From: CAWGMT01 sp963823675
GTDB lineage: Bacteria > Planctomycetota > Planctomycetia > Isosphaerales > Isosphaeraceae
Assembly: GCA_963823675.1 (NCBI GenBank)
Contig: CAWGMT010000028.1
Span: 1-64,000 of the forward strand
Direction: 5' to 3'
Length of the DNA: 64,000 nucleotides
The notes under the pieces are model-generated. The model was not told the origin of the DNA, ran no database searches, and saw nothing but the letters and a program-made list of their open reading frames with translations. Below are positions 1-9,425 of the stretch, in pieces (within the stretch, counting starts at the first letter, position 1; the number at the start of each line of letters is the position of its first letter). A program made the translations under genes and the position numbers.

Positions 1-1089
1 AATAGCCGGACTGCTCCGACGTGTATTGACGTCGATGGCCTCGCAGCGAGACGCCCTGGGTGAGATTCTCCGTGTCCTGAGCCGTGGTGACCACGTCATT
101 GGCGGGGTCGAGGGTGGCGAAGGTACCGCTGGCCGTCGCCGTGGCACCCGAAGTGTCGGTGACCGTCAGGCTGACGGTGTAGATGTCCGGGTTACCGTTG
201 GTCGAGGCCAGCGGCGGCGGCGTGAAGACCAGCGAGCTGGCGGACAGGTTCACACCCGCGGGTGCATAAGGCTGGCCGTTGCGGGTGAGGGCCCAGGCGT
301 ACTTCAGGCCGCCATCCTCATCCGAGGGGCCCGGGTCGGTCACGGTGGGGGTGATGGTGTGTTGCCACGCCGTCCGCGTACGCCTGCAGGAGATGCAGGC
401 TCTGGATCGTCGGCGGGACATTGATCGCATTGATGGTGGAGCTGCGGGTGAAACCCGAGCCCGCCGTGTAGCGTGACGAAGTAGGTACCGGGATCCCCCA
501 GGGTGAGCGTCGGTTCAGCACCGTTGAGGGTCTCGGAGAAGTTGGTGGGACCGTTGATCTGCCAGACGTAATTGTTGACGTTGTTACCGTAAGGATTGGT
601 GGCGGCGGCGGCGAGCTGGACCTGGCCCCCTTCCAGTGCTTGAGTGGGCACGCTGTACCAGTAGATCTGGTTCGCGGGATGCTGCGAGCCGATCGAGCCG
701 AACTGGATATTGAAGTTGAAGCTTGCTCGTCAGCACATAAACCGTCGCGTCCAGGTAAACGCCAGTTCCCTCGATGTCCACCGTGCCGTACACCGAGGCG
801 AGATTGATGTCCGGTCGTCGCGCCGCCCCAGGCCGACGCGGAGAAGCCCTGGTTGCTGAGCGTGATGGAGAACGAGCCGTAGATGCTGTCGCCAAGTCCG
901 TCATTGAGGTTGAAACCGATCGAGCCGGTCAGGCTGAACTGGCCGTCGGAATCCAGGTAGCCGTAAACACGGTGTTGCCGATGCTGAAGAAGCTCAGCGT
1001 CAGGGGATCGCTTTGCGGCACGTTCAGCACGAACTGGCCGTCGCTGTATTCCGCGTCCAGCGTGCCGGTGAGCGTGAAACCCAGGGTGC
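1..1089 (-). pseudogene. Disrupted continuation with PKD-like domains, runs off window
   Basis: Minus-strand translation in changing frames gives GISASTYELELNNAPLSTLG, then LNDGLGDSIYGSFSITLSNQ, then INLASVYGTVDIEGTGVYLD, then a PKD-like stretch (QVQLAAAATNPYGNNVNNYV, GPTNFSETLNG, GTYFVTLHGGLGF). It ends with a second PKD-like unit near the left edge (VTDPGPSDEDGGLKYAWALT, DIYTVSLTVTDTSG). Frame changes fall at about 1250, 965, 820, 720, 465 and 370. PKD domains are Ig-like surface modules. The gene continues beyond base 1. Confidence 0.5.
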
Positions 1090-3218
1090 TCAGCGGGGCA
1101 TTGTTGAGCTCGAGCTCGTACGTGCTGGCCGAGATCCCGCCCCGTGCCACAGGGCTCGTGTTGACGACCAGGACGGGATTGGCACTGATCGAGAAGAGCT
1201 GTGAGCCGATCCCGGTGCTGTAGGCCAGCGGAACATCGATGACGATGCCCCCCGGCCGAGGCTATCGTTGCCGTCGATCGCGAACGTCGCCGGGCTCTGG
1301 GTACTGCCGACGTTGATGTTCAGACCCAGAGTGCCGGAAATGTGAGCGTACATCGTCACCAGGAGGCTCGTCGGCGCGATGGTCACGTTGAATTCGCCCG
1401 CGATGTTGATGAGGTTGACCAGCGTCAGAGTGCCGCCGATCTCCAGCATCACGCCGGGCTGGATCGCGATCGTCTGGTTCGGGGTCACGTTGCCCGTGTA
1501 GGTGTTGTTCACGACCTGGGGAACGAACCCCGTCACCTGTTGACTCGATCCGGTCGTGTTGATCTCGAACTGGAAGTCCGCGTTGAAGGCGAACCCGGTG
1601 CCCGACAGCGCGGTGCCGGTGCTGAGGTTCGTTTGAAGCAGCCCGACCACACCCGTCGGCCCAGCAGTCGGTGACGCGAGGATATTGATCGTGCCGCCGA
1701 CATTGAGCGAGCCCAGCGGGCCGAGCGTCACGTTGCCGTTGGCCGCGATGGACGCGCTCTTCTTGAGTGGCACTGGCCGTGAAATCGAACGTGCCGTTGA
1801 CGTCGATGGGACCGACCACGAGGTTGCCGGTGGCCTGGATTTCGGCGAATGGTCCCTGGGGGACTGTGATGCCCGTGATCGTCTGTGTCTGGGTGGTGGT
1901 GTTGACCTCGAGCAGGAACCCGGCGTTCAGGGTGAAGCCGTAGCCGGTGGGAAGCCCTGTGTTCACCGTGAGCTGGATGGCGCCATAGATCCCCTGGCTG
2001 GTGATGTCGATCCCACCAATGGCCTGGAGGTTCAGGAGGGTGTTGCCCTCGACCTGGAGGAACACCTGCGCATCCGTTTCGAGCAGGAGCTGGCTCGGGG
2101 TGACCTCCAGGTAGAACGAGCCGATCACGGCGAAGCTATTGTCGAGCTCGAACCCGCCGCTGCCTTCGACCACCATGTACGACCCCGCGGGCGCCGTACT
2201 GCCGTTGGGCTCTGGCGCACCCGCCGGGATGTTGATCGTCAAGCCCGAGGAAATCGCCGTGAGGCCCGGGTCCGACGAGGTCAGGACCGGCGCGGTGAAG
2301 CTGACCGCCTGCCCCGAGGTGTTCAGCTCGAACAGAAACTGGTTGTTGACCGGCTTGCCCGTGAGCGGGTTGATCGGCGCGGTCAAATTGAGGCCGGCGT
2401 TCTCCAGGACCGCTCTCGCTGGCGTCGAAGGTGATCAGGAATTGCCGAACCCCGCCGCTCCAGAGCCTGAGGAAGCCGGTGGTGTCGAACTCGACGATCG
2501 GTGCGCTCGGCGGTCCGATGATCAATTGGCCATTCAAGAGGACGTCCAGCTCGGGCTGATTGTTCGGGTCCTGGAAGATCGCGTCAAAGGTGCCGTCGAG
2601 CCCGAACCACTGAGTTCCCAGGAGCTGGAAGTTGATGTCGCCTTGAATCTCCAGGCTGACGGACGTCGCATCGATCACGAAGCTCTGGAGCGTCTCCGGC
2701 TGGGTCGGGTCGCTGTTGGGGATCGGCAGGTCGATTGGGATGTTGCTCGTCGTGGTGTTGAAGCGGAGCACGGCCAGGCCGTTGACATTCAAGCCAATGC
2801 TGGAGAGCGTGTTGAAGAGCTGGCCGGTCTGGAGCACGAAGATGCCATAGAACTCGGGCGTGGGGTCGGTGTACGGTTCGGGGCCCAGGTCGAAGTGCAC
2901 CACCCCTTCGAGATCGAGGGCGTTTCCGAGGGGGGCGAGGTTGACCATGCCGTTGACATTGAGCTGGAGACTGCCGGCAGAGGCGTTGACGCGGAAGCTC
3001 GCCGTGCCGGTGATCTCGAGGCCGCCGGGAACGTCGGGGACGGTCAGGTCGAGGCCGCCGATGATCGTGATCGTGAAGCCCTCGAACGGCGGGGTGGGCG
3101 TGAGGGGAAGGTCCGCCATGATCCACAGGGCGCCGCCGGTGATCGTGGCGTCGTGTCCGTTGCCCGAGCTGTCGGCGGCCGTGGTTCCCGTCCCCTCGCT
3201 GAAGTTCCAGGCGGCCAA
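1090..3218 (-). pseudogene. Disrupted continuation: beta-rich filament-like repeats of the giant protein
   Basis: Three overlapping open stretches in different frames (3218-2136, 2386-1262, 1773-1090) read as one protein when joined. The joins are visible: FDASES at about 2415 continues as AVLENAGLNLTAPINPLTG in the next frame, and FDFTASA at about 1775 continues into LKKSASIAANGNVTLGPLG. Content is repetitive, with phrases like FLLEVNTTTQTQTITG, FQFEINTTGSSQQVTG and LNLQAIGGIDI, typical of repeat blocks in very large secreted planctomycete proteins. No catalytic motifs are seen. Either the gene is decaying or this part of the sequence carries indel errors. Confidence 0.55.
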
Positions 3219-3230
3219 GAGGCCGATTGT

Positions 3231-4264
3231 TTACGTGGGGGTGCTCGAAGCCATGTCGCTATTGATGTCGGTCTCGGTGCGGACGACCGTCCAAACCCGA
3301 ACCTGGGTGATGTCCCCATCGAAGTAGTACGAGCCGGACTTGCCGATCAAGAAGGCCGGAGTCTGACCCGAGATCGAAATCGGATTGGCCGTCGTGCTGG
3401 CAGCCAGGGCACCGTCCTGGTAGATCATGAGCTGACCGCTCGTGGCGCCGAAGGTGACGGCCCACTCGTGCCAGTTGTTGTCGTTGGTCGGGGTGCTCAG
3501 CGTGGTGCCGCCGAACGAGACAAAGAAGTTGTTGCTGGCGTCGAAGCCGATCTGAAGGCCGCCGGAGGCCGGAGGGTCGCCCTGGTTGATAATGTATTCC
3601 AGCCGGTTGGTGTCGTTCTGCTTGGCCCAGAACTCGATCGTGAACGAGCTGTCGTTCAGGTTGATCCCGCTGGCCGACGCGTAGGCATCGGTGCCATCGA
3701 GCTGGAGGGCGCTGGGCGCGGAAGTCGGCCCCGCGGGCATCTGGCTGTGCCTGCGATGACGACCGGCGCCCAGGTCACGCCTCCCGTGAGCGTCATGGTG
3801 TTGCCGTTGCCCGAGCTGTCGGCCGCCGTGGTCCCTTGACCTTTACTGAACGACCAGTCGGCGAGCAGGCCGGTTGTGGGGGATGGGGTCTGGAGCGCCA
3901 GGTTGTCCTCGATCTGGGCGGCCGTGCGGGCGACGGTCCAGACGCGTACCGCGGTGACGCCGCCGCCAAAATAGATCGAGCCCGACTTGCCCAGGAGGAG
4001 CGTTTCGCTAGCCCCCTGGATCGGCGCGGCGGTGTCGCTCGCCTCCAGGACGCCATCGCGGTAGATCGAGCGCGTGCCGGTCGTCGCGTCGAACGTGACC
4101 GCCCACTGATGCCACGAGGTGTCCTGGCCCGCCGGGAAGCTCAGCGTCGTGCCGCCGGAATTCACTACGAAGTCGTTGTTGGTATCGAACCCGATCGAGA
4201 GCCCGGTCGTCGAGGTTGACGCGCCTGGCCGATCACATACTCCTCCTGTCCGACCGCGCTCCGC
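3231..4264 (-). pseudogene. Disrupted continuation: two LamG/concanavalin-like domains
   Basis: The first LamG-like domain continues from the upstream frame (LSIGFDTNNDFVVNSGG, then HQWAVTFDATTGTRSIYRDG, then WTVARTAAQIEDN). It ends in the typical LLADWSF-GTTAADSSGNG segment near 3790. At about 3735 the frame changes again. A second LamG-like domain (SSFTIEFWAKQN, NWHEWAVTFGATSG, VRVWTVVRTETDI) runs to an in-frame TAA at 3231-3233. Beyond that stop, homologous sequence (TIGLLAAWNFSEGTG) continues in the same frame, so the TAA looks like a point nonsense change rather than a natural end. The LamG fold usually binds glycans or proteins at the cell surface; that role is inferred from the family. 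Confidence 0.6.
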
Positions 4265-7200
4265 TGTGCCCAGAACTCGACCGTGTACGAGGTGTTGTTC
4301 AGGTCGATGTTCGGGGCCGAGCCGTAGCCCGTGCTGCCGTCGAGCACCAGTCCATCGCCCAGTTGGGGCGTTGACGAACCGGTCGGGACCTGCGTCGCGT
4401 TGAACACCGGGCCGTCGAACTCGAAGTTGACCGAACCGTAGGCCGTCACGATCGGTGTATCGGCCGGAGCCGTCACGTTCATCAGGAGCTCGGCCTTCCC
4501 CGAGGCGACCTGGGACAGGTCGATGAAGACCGAGCCCTCCACCTTGATCTCGCTTCCCAGGGTCACGGTCCCGCTGGCCAGCAGCTTGCCGGTGGTGTCG
4601 AAGGCGATGTTGCCGGTGAGCTCGAAGGCATCGGGGGAGGCATAGGCGTCGAACAGGGTGGCACCACCCTGGATCGTCAGGAGGGTCGGCGGGTTCGCCC
4701 ACGTGGCCCCGGAGCTGATCTGGTCGGCCACGTCGGTGGCCAGTTGCGACTCCCACTGCGAGAGAGTCGGGGCGAAAACGCTCTGGGCGACCTGGGTCAG
4801 GTCCTTGGCCGAGTCGGGCGTCGTGAGCCCGCCGCCGAAATTGATGCCGGCGCTCAGACCGGTGATGGCCAGTCCGGTGTCGGGATCGAGGATGATCGGG
4901 GCATCGACCATCGCATAGATGTCCAGCGGCCCGAGCGACGACAGGCCCAGCATGATCTGGAACCCGGCGAGCCCCGCGATGGAGACGCCGCCGTCGATCC
5001 CGCCGTAGAGGATCGTTTGGCCATCCGGGTCTGTGGTCGTGGCCAGGAACCCCCCAGCGTCAAAGGTCACACCGGCGAACGTGCCGCCGACCTGGAATCC
5101 CGCGCCGCTGAGCGATGTCAGTGCGAACTGGTTGCTGGCCAGGTCACCGACGTTGAAGACCGCATTCTGGACATTGCCGCTGAGCGTCAGTCCCGCCAGG
5201 CTCGTTTTGATATACGCCGAAACGTCGATCGAGAAATTGGTCGGGTCCGCGTTGAAGTCCGGCCAGGAAAGCGAGAGTTCATTGAGCGTGATCGGCACGA
5301 GGTTGGGCCACAGCAACTGGCTGTTCGCATCGAACCCAGGAGCGGCTTTCCCCGAGAGCTGGATGCCAAAGCCCGGCAGCGCGACGAAGTTGCCACTCGA
5401 GTCGATGCCGAAGTCCTGCCCCGTCGCGGAGACCGACAACGGACCGGCATTGAGCTGGGCGGTCACCGTCCCGAATTGCACGATGTCTTGACCCGAGGTG
5501 GCCGCCGTGTTGAACTCGAGCGGCGTCGACGCCGTGCTGGTCGCCGTGAGCGTGAGGTAGCTCCCCAGCGTGAACGAGGCCGAGTCGGCGGTCACCAGGA
5601 ACTGGCCATAGTCTTGCTGCGTCAGCCCGAGCGTCACCTCCAGGCCGGATACCGACGCACTGGCCACTTTACCCACATTCAGGCTAGCGGAAAGACCGAA
5701 GCTGACGTCGCCGTTGAACTGCGCTCCGCTCTGGATGCTATAGCTGAGCCCGCTGATCGTCGCGCTCGGGTCGCTGATCGTGAGCACGCTACCAAGCGTG
5801 ATGGTGCCCATGAAGCCCAAAGTCGCGCTCCCGATCGTGAAACCGTCCGAGGTGATCGCGAGGTTTTGGACCGAACCCTGGAAGCCGGCGAGCTTCGGCA
5901 CGCTCGCCATGGCGGAGCCAACGGTCATCGAGAAGCTACCCGGCGCGATGTTCAATGCGACGTTATCTGCGGTCACGTCCAGGAGATCACTGACCTTGAT
6001 GTCCACCTCGTCGAGCTGCAGAGTAGACACCTGCGTGTTGATGTCGTAGCTGCCGCTCAAGCCGCTGGGCGACTGCCCGGTCGGGTCGCTGATCGTCGCG
6101 GTGAACGCCGACTGGCCCGCGAAGAGCGAGACCGACTGTGCGCTGAAAGTGATCGTGCCGCCGACCGCGGGGGAGGCACCGTCCGTGGCGGTCGTGTAAG
6201 AAAAGTTCTCCACGCCGAGGCTCAATCCGGTGATCGACAACACGCCGCCGAGGCTGATGGCGCCGGAGTAGCTCAGGGAGGCCGAGCCGATTGAGAACCC
6301 GGCATTGCTGGCGGACAGGTCGGTAAGCGTGCCGGTGGCATTGGGGAAGTCGGCCGATTTGAGCGTGAGGTTCTGGGCGTCGAATGTGACCGCGGGAGGC
6401 GATTGCGAGTCGTCGAGCGTGAAGCTGAGCACGGGGGTGTTCGTGGACGTGGGCGTGCTGGTCGCCTCGAAGATGTTGCCAGCCTTGAGGTCAAAGCTGG
6501 TCGCCGACACCGCAAACACTTTGCTGTCGATGTCGTAGCTGGCATTGAAGCCGCCGACAGTCGTCGTGAACGACGTCTGGCCAGGAAACATGGTGACCGA
6601 GTCGGCACCGACGCTGATGGTGCCGCCGACGGTGATCGCGCCGCCGGAACCGACTGTGTACGCGAAGCTGTTGACGTTGAGGCTGGGATTGGTGAGGTCG
6701 AGGATATTGCCCAGCATGGCGTCGCCGGTATAGGCCAATGTCGCCGAGCCAATCGTGAACCCCGCGTTGCTGGCGGATAGGTCCGTAAGCGTGCCAGTGG
6801 CATTGGGGAAGTCGGCCGATTTGAGCGTGAGGTTCTGGGCATCGAAGGTGACCGCGGGAGGCGATTGCGAGTCGTCGAGCGTGAAGCTGAGCACGGGGGT
6901 GTTCGTGGACGTGGGCGTGCTGGTCGCCTCGAAGATGTTGCCAGCCTTGAGGTCAAAGCTGGTCGCCGACACCGCGAACACTTTGCTGTCGATGTCGTAG
7001 CTGGCATTGAACCCGCCGACAGTCGTCGTGAACGACGTCTGGCCAGGAAACATGGTGACCGAGTCGGCACCGACGCTGATGGTGCCGCCGACGGTGATCG
7101 CGCCGCCGGAACCGACTGTGTACGCGAAGCTGTTGACGTTGAGGCTGGGATTGGTGAGGTCGAGGATATTGCCCAGCATGGCGTCGCCGGTATCGGCCAA

Positions 7201-8346
7201 TGTCGCCGAGCCAATCGTGAACCCCGCGTTGCTGGCGGACAGGTCGGTAAGCGTGCCGGTGGCATTGGGGAAGTCGGCCGATTTGAGCGTGAGGTTCTGG
7301 GCATTGAACGTGGCCGCAGGGGGCGATTGCGAGTCGTTGAGCGTGAAGCTGAGCGCGGGTGTGCTCGTGGGCGTCGGAGTGCTGGTCGCCTCGAAGATGT
7401 TGCCGACCTTGAGGTCAAAGCTGCTGGCCGTGAGCGCCAGCGTCTGGCTCGCGACGGTATACGTGCCGCTGGGATTAGTGGCGGTCGCCGTGAAGTTGCT
7501 CTGGCCGGGGAACAGTGATGTCGAAGACGCACTCAGTCCGATCGTGCCAGTGAATTCGCCGCCGGTATAGCCGACACCGCTCAACATCAATGAAGGTTGA
7601 TCGATCGTCAGGATGTTCCCCAACGTGATCGAACTGGCGGTAACGGACCCGTCGCCAAGGGTGAAGCCATTATCGGAGATGTCGAGGTTGTCAACGATCG
7701 CCGTCGCGTTATCGAACGGAAGGAGAGTGGCCGAGAGGCTACCGATCTGCGCCAGCTCTTGGCCGGCGGCTGCCGTCGGGCTGTAGTCGATGTTGATGTC
7801 CGAAGCTTGGGCGGTCAGCAGGTTAGACAATGTAAGGTCGAACTGACTGGCCGAGAGCGCATACGCTCCCTGACCGGCGGGCTGGTCAGTCAGAGTGTAG
7901 CTGCCCGTGATTCCAGGACCTCCGTTCTCGCCGTTGATCTGTGCCGAGACGGCCGAACCGATCGCGAGCGAAGCCGATGACGCGGAGACCGAGATCGTCC
8001 CCGACCAGTCCGAGCCCGACTGGCTGATGTTCTGGAATGAAACCGTGACTGAGCTCGACGAGAGGAAGCTGCCCAGGGTGACGTCGTTCAAAGTGACCGA
8101 GCCGGTCGTGGTTCCGTTGTCCAGCAGGCCCGCGATCTCCTGGGTCAAATCGCCCGAGAGGAGCTGGCGCGATTCGAGCCGCTCAAAACCCTGGTTGTAG
8201 TCGCCAGGTAGGAACCGGTGGGTGACGCGTCGGCGTGGCAGTCCCCCCGCGGCTTTCTGCCGCTTCCGCCAATGCCTCCGACCATCACTGAGCTGTGATC
8301 CGTCCGTCGGCTTCAAGCCACCGGGCAACATGGTGCGGGTCTCCAC
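4165..8346 (-). CDS. Giant secreted LEPR-XLL-type repeat protein, N-terminal open part
   Basis: This 1393-residue frame starts at an ATG at 8346. Residues ~54-66 read FERLESRQLLSGD, which matches the LEPR-XLL-type N-terminal signature of very large planctomycete surface proteins. The rest is low-complexity Ser/Thr/Gly/Asn-rich beta-repeat sequence with recurring FTIGSATL- and LDLTNPSL-like segments, including a near-exact 154-residue tandem repeat. Near the end a LamG/concanavalin-like domain begins (NTSYTVEFWAQ). At about 4225 the reading frame changes and the LamG domain continues in another frame, so the stop at 4165 is not the natural end. Role inferred: exported surface or adhesin-like protein; no enzymatic motif is visible. 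It is followed on the same strand by the disrupted remainder of the same gene. Confidence 0.75.
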   Translation of the reverse strand: METRTMLPGGLKPTDGSQLSDGRRHWRKRQKAAGGLPRRRVTHRFLPGDYNQGFERLESRQLLSGDLTQEIAGLLDNGTTTGSVTLNDVTLGSFLSSSSVTVSFQNISQSGSDWSGTISVSASSASLAIGSAVSAQINGENGGPGITGSYTLTDQPAGQGAYALSASQFDLTLSNLLTAQASDINIDYSPTAAAGQELAQIGSLSATLLPFDNATAIVDNLDISDNGFTLGDGSVTASSITLGNILTIDQPSLMLSGVGYTGGEFTGTIGLSASSTSLFPGQSNFTATATNPSGTYTVASQTLALTASSFDLKVGNIFEATSTPTPTSTPALSFTLNDSQSPPAATFNAQNLTLKSADFPNATGTLTDLSASNAGFTIGSATLADTGDAMLGNILDLTNPSLNVNSFAYTVGSGGAITVGGTISVGADSVTMFPGQTSFTTTVGGFNASYDIDSKVFAVSATSFDLKAGNIFEATSTPTSTNTPVLSFTLDDSQSPPAVTFDAQNLTLKSADFPNATGTLTDLSASNAGFTIGSATLAYTGDAMLGNILDLTNPSLNVNSFAYTVGSGGAITVGGTISVGADSVTMFPGQTSFTTTVGGFNASYDIDSKVFAVSATSFDLKAGNIFEATSTPTSTNTPVLSFTLDDSQSPPAVTFDAQNLTLKSADFPNATGTLTDLSASNAGFSIGSASLSYSGAISLGGVLSITGLSLGVENFSYTTATDGASPAVGGTITFSAQSVSLFAGQSAFTATISDPTGQSPSGLSGSYDINTQVSTLQLDEVDIKVSDLLDVTADNVALNIAPGSFSMTVGSAMASVPKLAGFQGSVQNLAITSDGFTIGSATLGFMGTITLGSVLTISDPSATISGLSYSIQSGAQFNGDVSFGLSASLNVGKVASASVSGLEVTLGLTQQDYGQFLVTADSASFTLGSYLTLTATSTASTPLEFNTAATSGQDIVQFGTVTAQLNAGPLSVSATGQDFGIDSSGNFVALPGFGIQLSGKAAPGFDANSQLLWPNLVPITLNELSLSWPDFNADPTNFSIDVSAYIKTSLAGLTLSGNVQNAVFNVGDLASNQFALTSLSGAGFQVGGTFAGVTFDAGGFLATTTDPDGQTILYGGIDGGVSIAGLAGFQIMLGLSSLGPLDIYAMVDAPIILDPDTGLAITGLSAGINFGGGLTTPDSAKDLTQVAQSVFAPTLSQWESQLATDVADQISSGATWANPPTLLTIQGGATLFDAYASPDAFELTGNIAFDTTGKLLASGTVTLGSEIKVEGSVFIDLSQVASGKAELLMNVTAPADTPIVTAYGSVNFEFDGPVFNATQVPTGSSTPQLGDGLVLDGSTGYGSAPNIDLNNTSYTVEFWAQRSAVGQEEYVIGQARQPRRPGSRSGSIPTTTS
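6290..7430 (-). repeat. 462-bp near-exact tandem repeat inside the giant gene
   Basis: The segment around TTGCTGGCGGA recurs at 6305, 6767 and 7229, an exact 462-bp period (154 codons). Copies one and two are nearly identical over the full unit; the third begins the same way and diverges toward 7430. Because the period is a multiple of three, the unit is repeated in frame (FTIGSATLA, then MLGNILDLTNPSLNV, then MFPGQTSFTTTV, then NIFEATSTPTSTNTP). Confidence 0.9.
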
Positions 8347-9425
8347 TCATAAATGCAGTTTCAAAGGCATCTCGATACGAGTCACCAGCGGCGCGCGGGT
8401 TGGCCGGTCGATCGCGCTGGCGGTGCGATCGCGGAAGTTGGTGCCATCACGTTGGGCGCGGCGGCAGCGCGTCGGCCGCCTGCGAACAGGGCAGCCGTGA
8501 TCGGCGGAGGATGCAACGGGCTCAGTGCGGGTACAACGCTCCCAACGGCGAAGGTCTTGGCTGATCAGCGGTCGGGCAGATCTGGCTCAGCCGCGAGACC
8601 GCCGAACCTTGCGGCCGTCCGGTTCGTGTTCCTGAATATGATATTGCTTGGCGGGTCACCGAGCGGACAAGAAATATGGACACTCCTCTTCTGGTTCAAG
8701 GAGCTTGCCGTGTGAATTCGGCGGATCCTGAGGAACGGCAACGCATTAACAACGTCAGGCCAGTATCTCCTCAACGCTTAGCGGCTAGGTTCAGGTCAGC
8801 GTATGTCTCACATCTAAAGAGATCTGCGCGTTGCAATCACGCACAACCGCACTCTTGCATTCGCCGCTTGGGTTCGACGACAACTGAAGGACGGCGTACG
8901 GGTTCGAGGAGCGCAATCGTTGGCGTCTGCTCCAGTCGCAAGCCAGGAACTTGTGTCCTACGTTTCTTCGCACCGCTTCCTGCGGACTCAACCGCCCCGT
9001 GCCAGTTCCACGATGATGCTCCTGACAGAAGGCGTCAGGCGGTGCCAGCACGCGACAACCTCCTGAAGTGCCACGCAGTCCCGACACCCTTCCGACAGCC
9101 CATGGGTGCAATTTTCACAAATACAATCTGAATAGCGGCTTGCGTCAGATGGGACGCGGGTGCAATTCCCGCCGCCTCCATTTTCAAGTCCATAAATCGT
9201 TTGTACAAAATGACTTATGTCACCGAGAGACGCGGGCTTGTTTCCCGCCGCTTCAAATGGCGTTTCCTGAAACGCAATGGCATCGCGATGAATTGCAGAC
9301 AATTCGTTGTTGTCCTTCGAAGACGAGCCCGCCGGGGTCGTCCGCGTTTCCCGAAGGAGGGACGTTTCTTTGGGAGATGCCGATGATGCCGAAACGTGGG
9401 AAGCGGATCGGATCCCGGTGAGCGG
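8347..9425. other. About 1.1 kb without a credible gene
   Basis: No open frame here looks like a protein. The only recognisable content is the tandem pair of tmRNA-3'-end-like repeats at 9151-9256. No integrase or transposase remnant was recognised. Confidence 0.6.
9151..9256 (+). repeat. tmRNA 3'-end-like tandem repeat pair, left copy (possible att site)
   Basis: Two T-arm-like units start 76 bases apart, at 9151 and 9227. The first has the stem GCGGG, loop TGCAATT and stem CCCGC, followed by CGCCTCCA, which matches the 3' end of bacterial tmRNA apart from one loop change. The second is more diverged (GCGGGCTTGTTTCCCGC, then CGCTTCA). On the opposite strand they encode the well-known spurious peptides GGGGNxTRV and EAAGNKPAS that arise from tmRNA ends. 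The first 30 bases are identical to 21222-21251. Confidence 0.75.

Noticed and set aside
2139..3839. 566-codon plus-strand open frame
   Set aside because: It is antisense to the LamG/repeat protein and reads as low-information Asp/Glu/Arg/Val-rich sequence typical of GC-rich shadow frames.
4744..6294. 516-codon plus-strand open frame
   Set aside because: Antisense shadow of the giant surface-protein gene.
6290..7430. Tandem repeat as CRISPR or mobile element
   Set aside because: The unit is 462 bp, coding and in frame, so it is an intragenic duplication.
9100..9260. Complete tmRNA gene
   Set aside because: Only T-arm-like tails are present. No tRNA-Ala-like 5' half, tag-peptide frame or matching acceptor 5' strand was found nearby.
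8988..9302. 104-codon minus-strand frame with GGGGNCTRVP and EAAGNKPAS peptides
   Set aside because: These are the known spurious translations of tmRNA 3' ends, not a protein. The same applies to 21041-21328.
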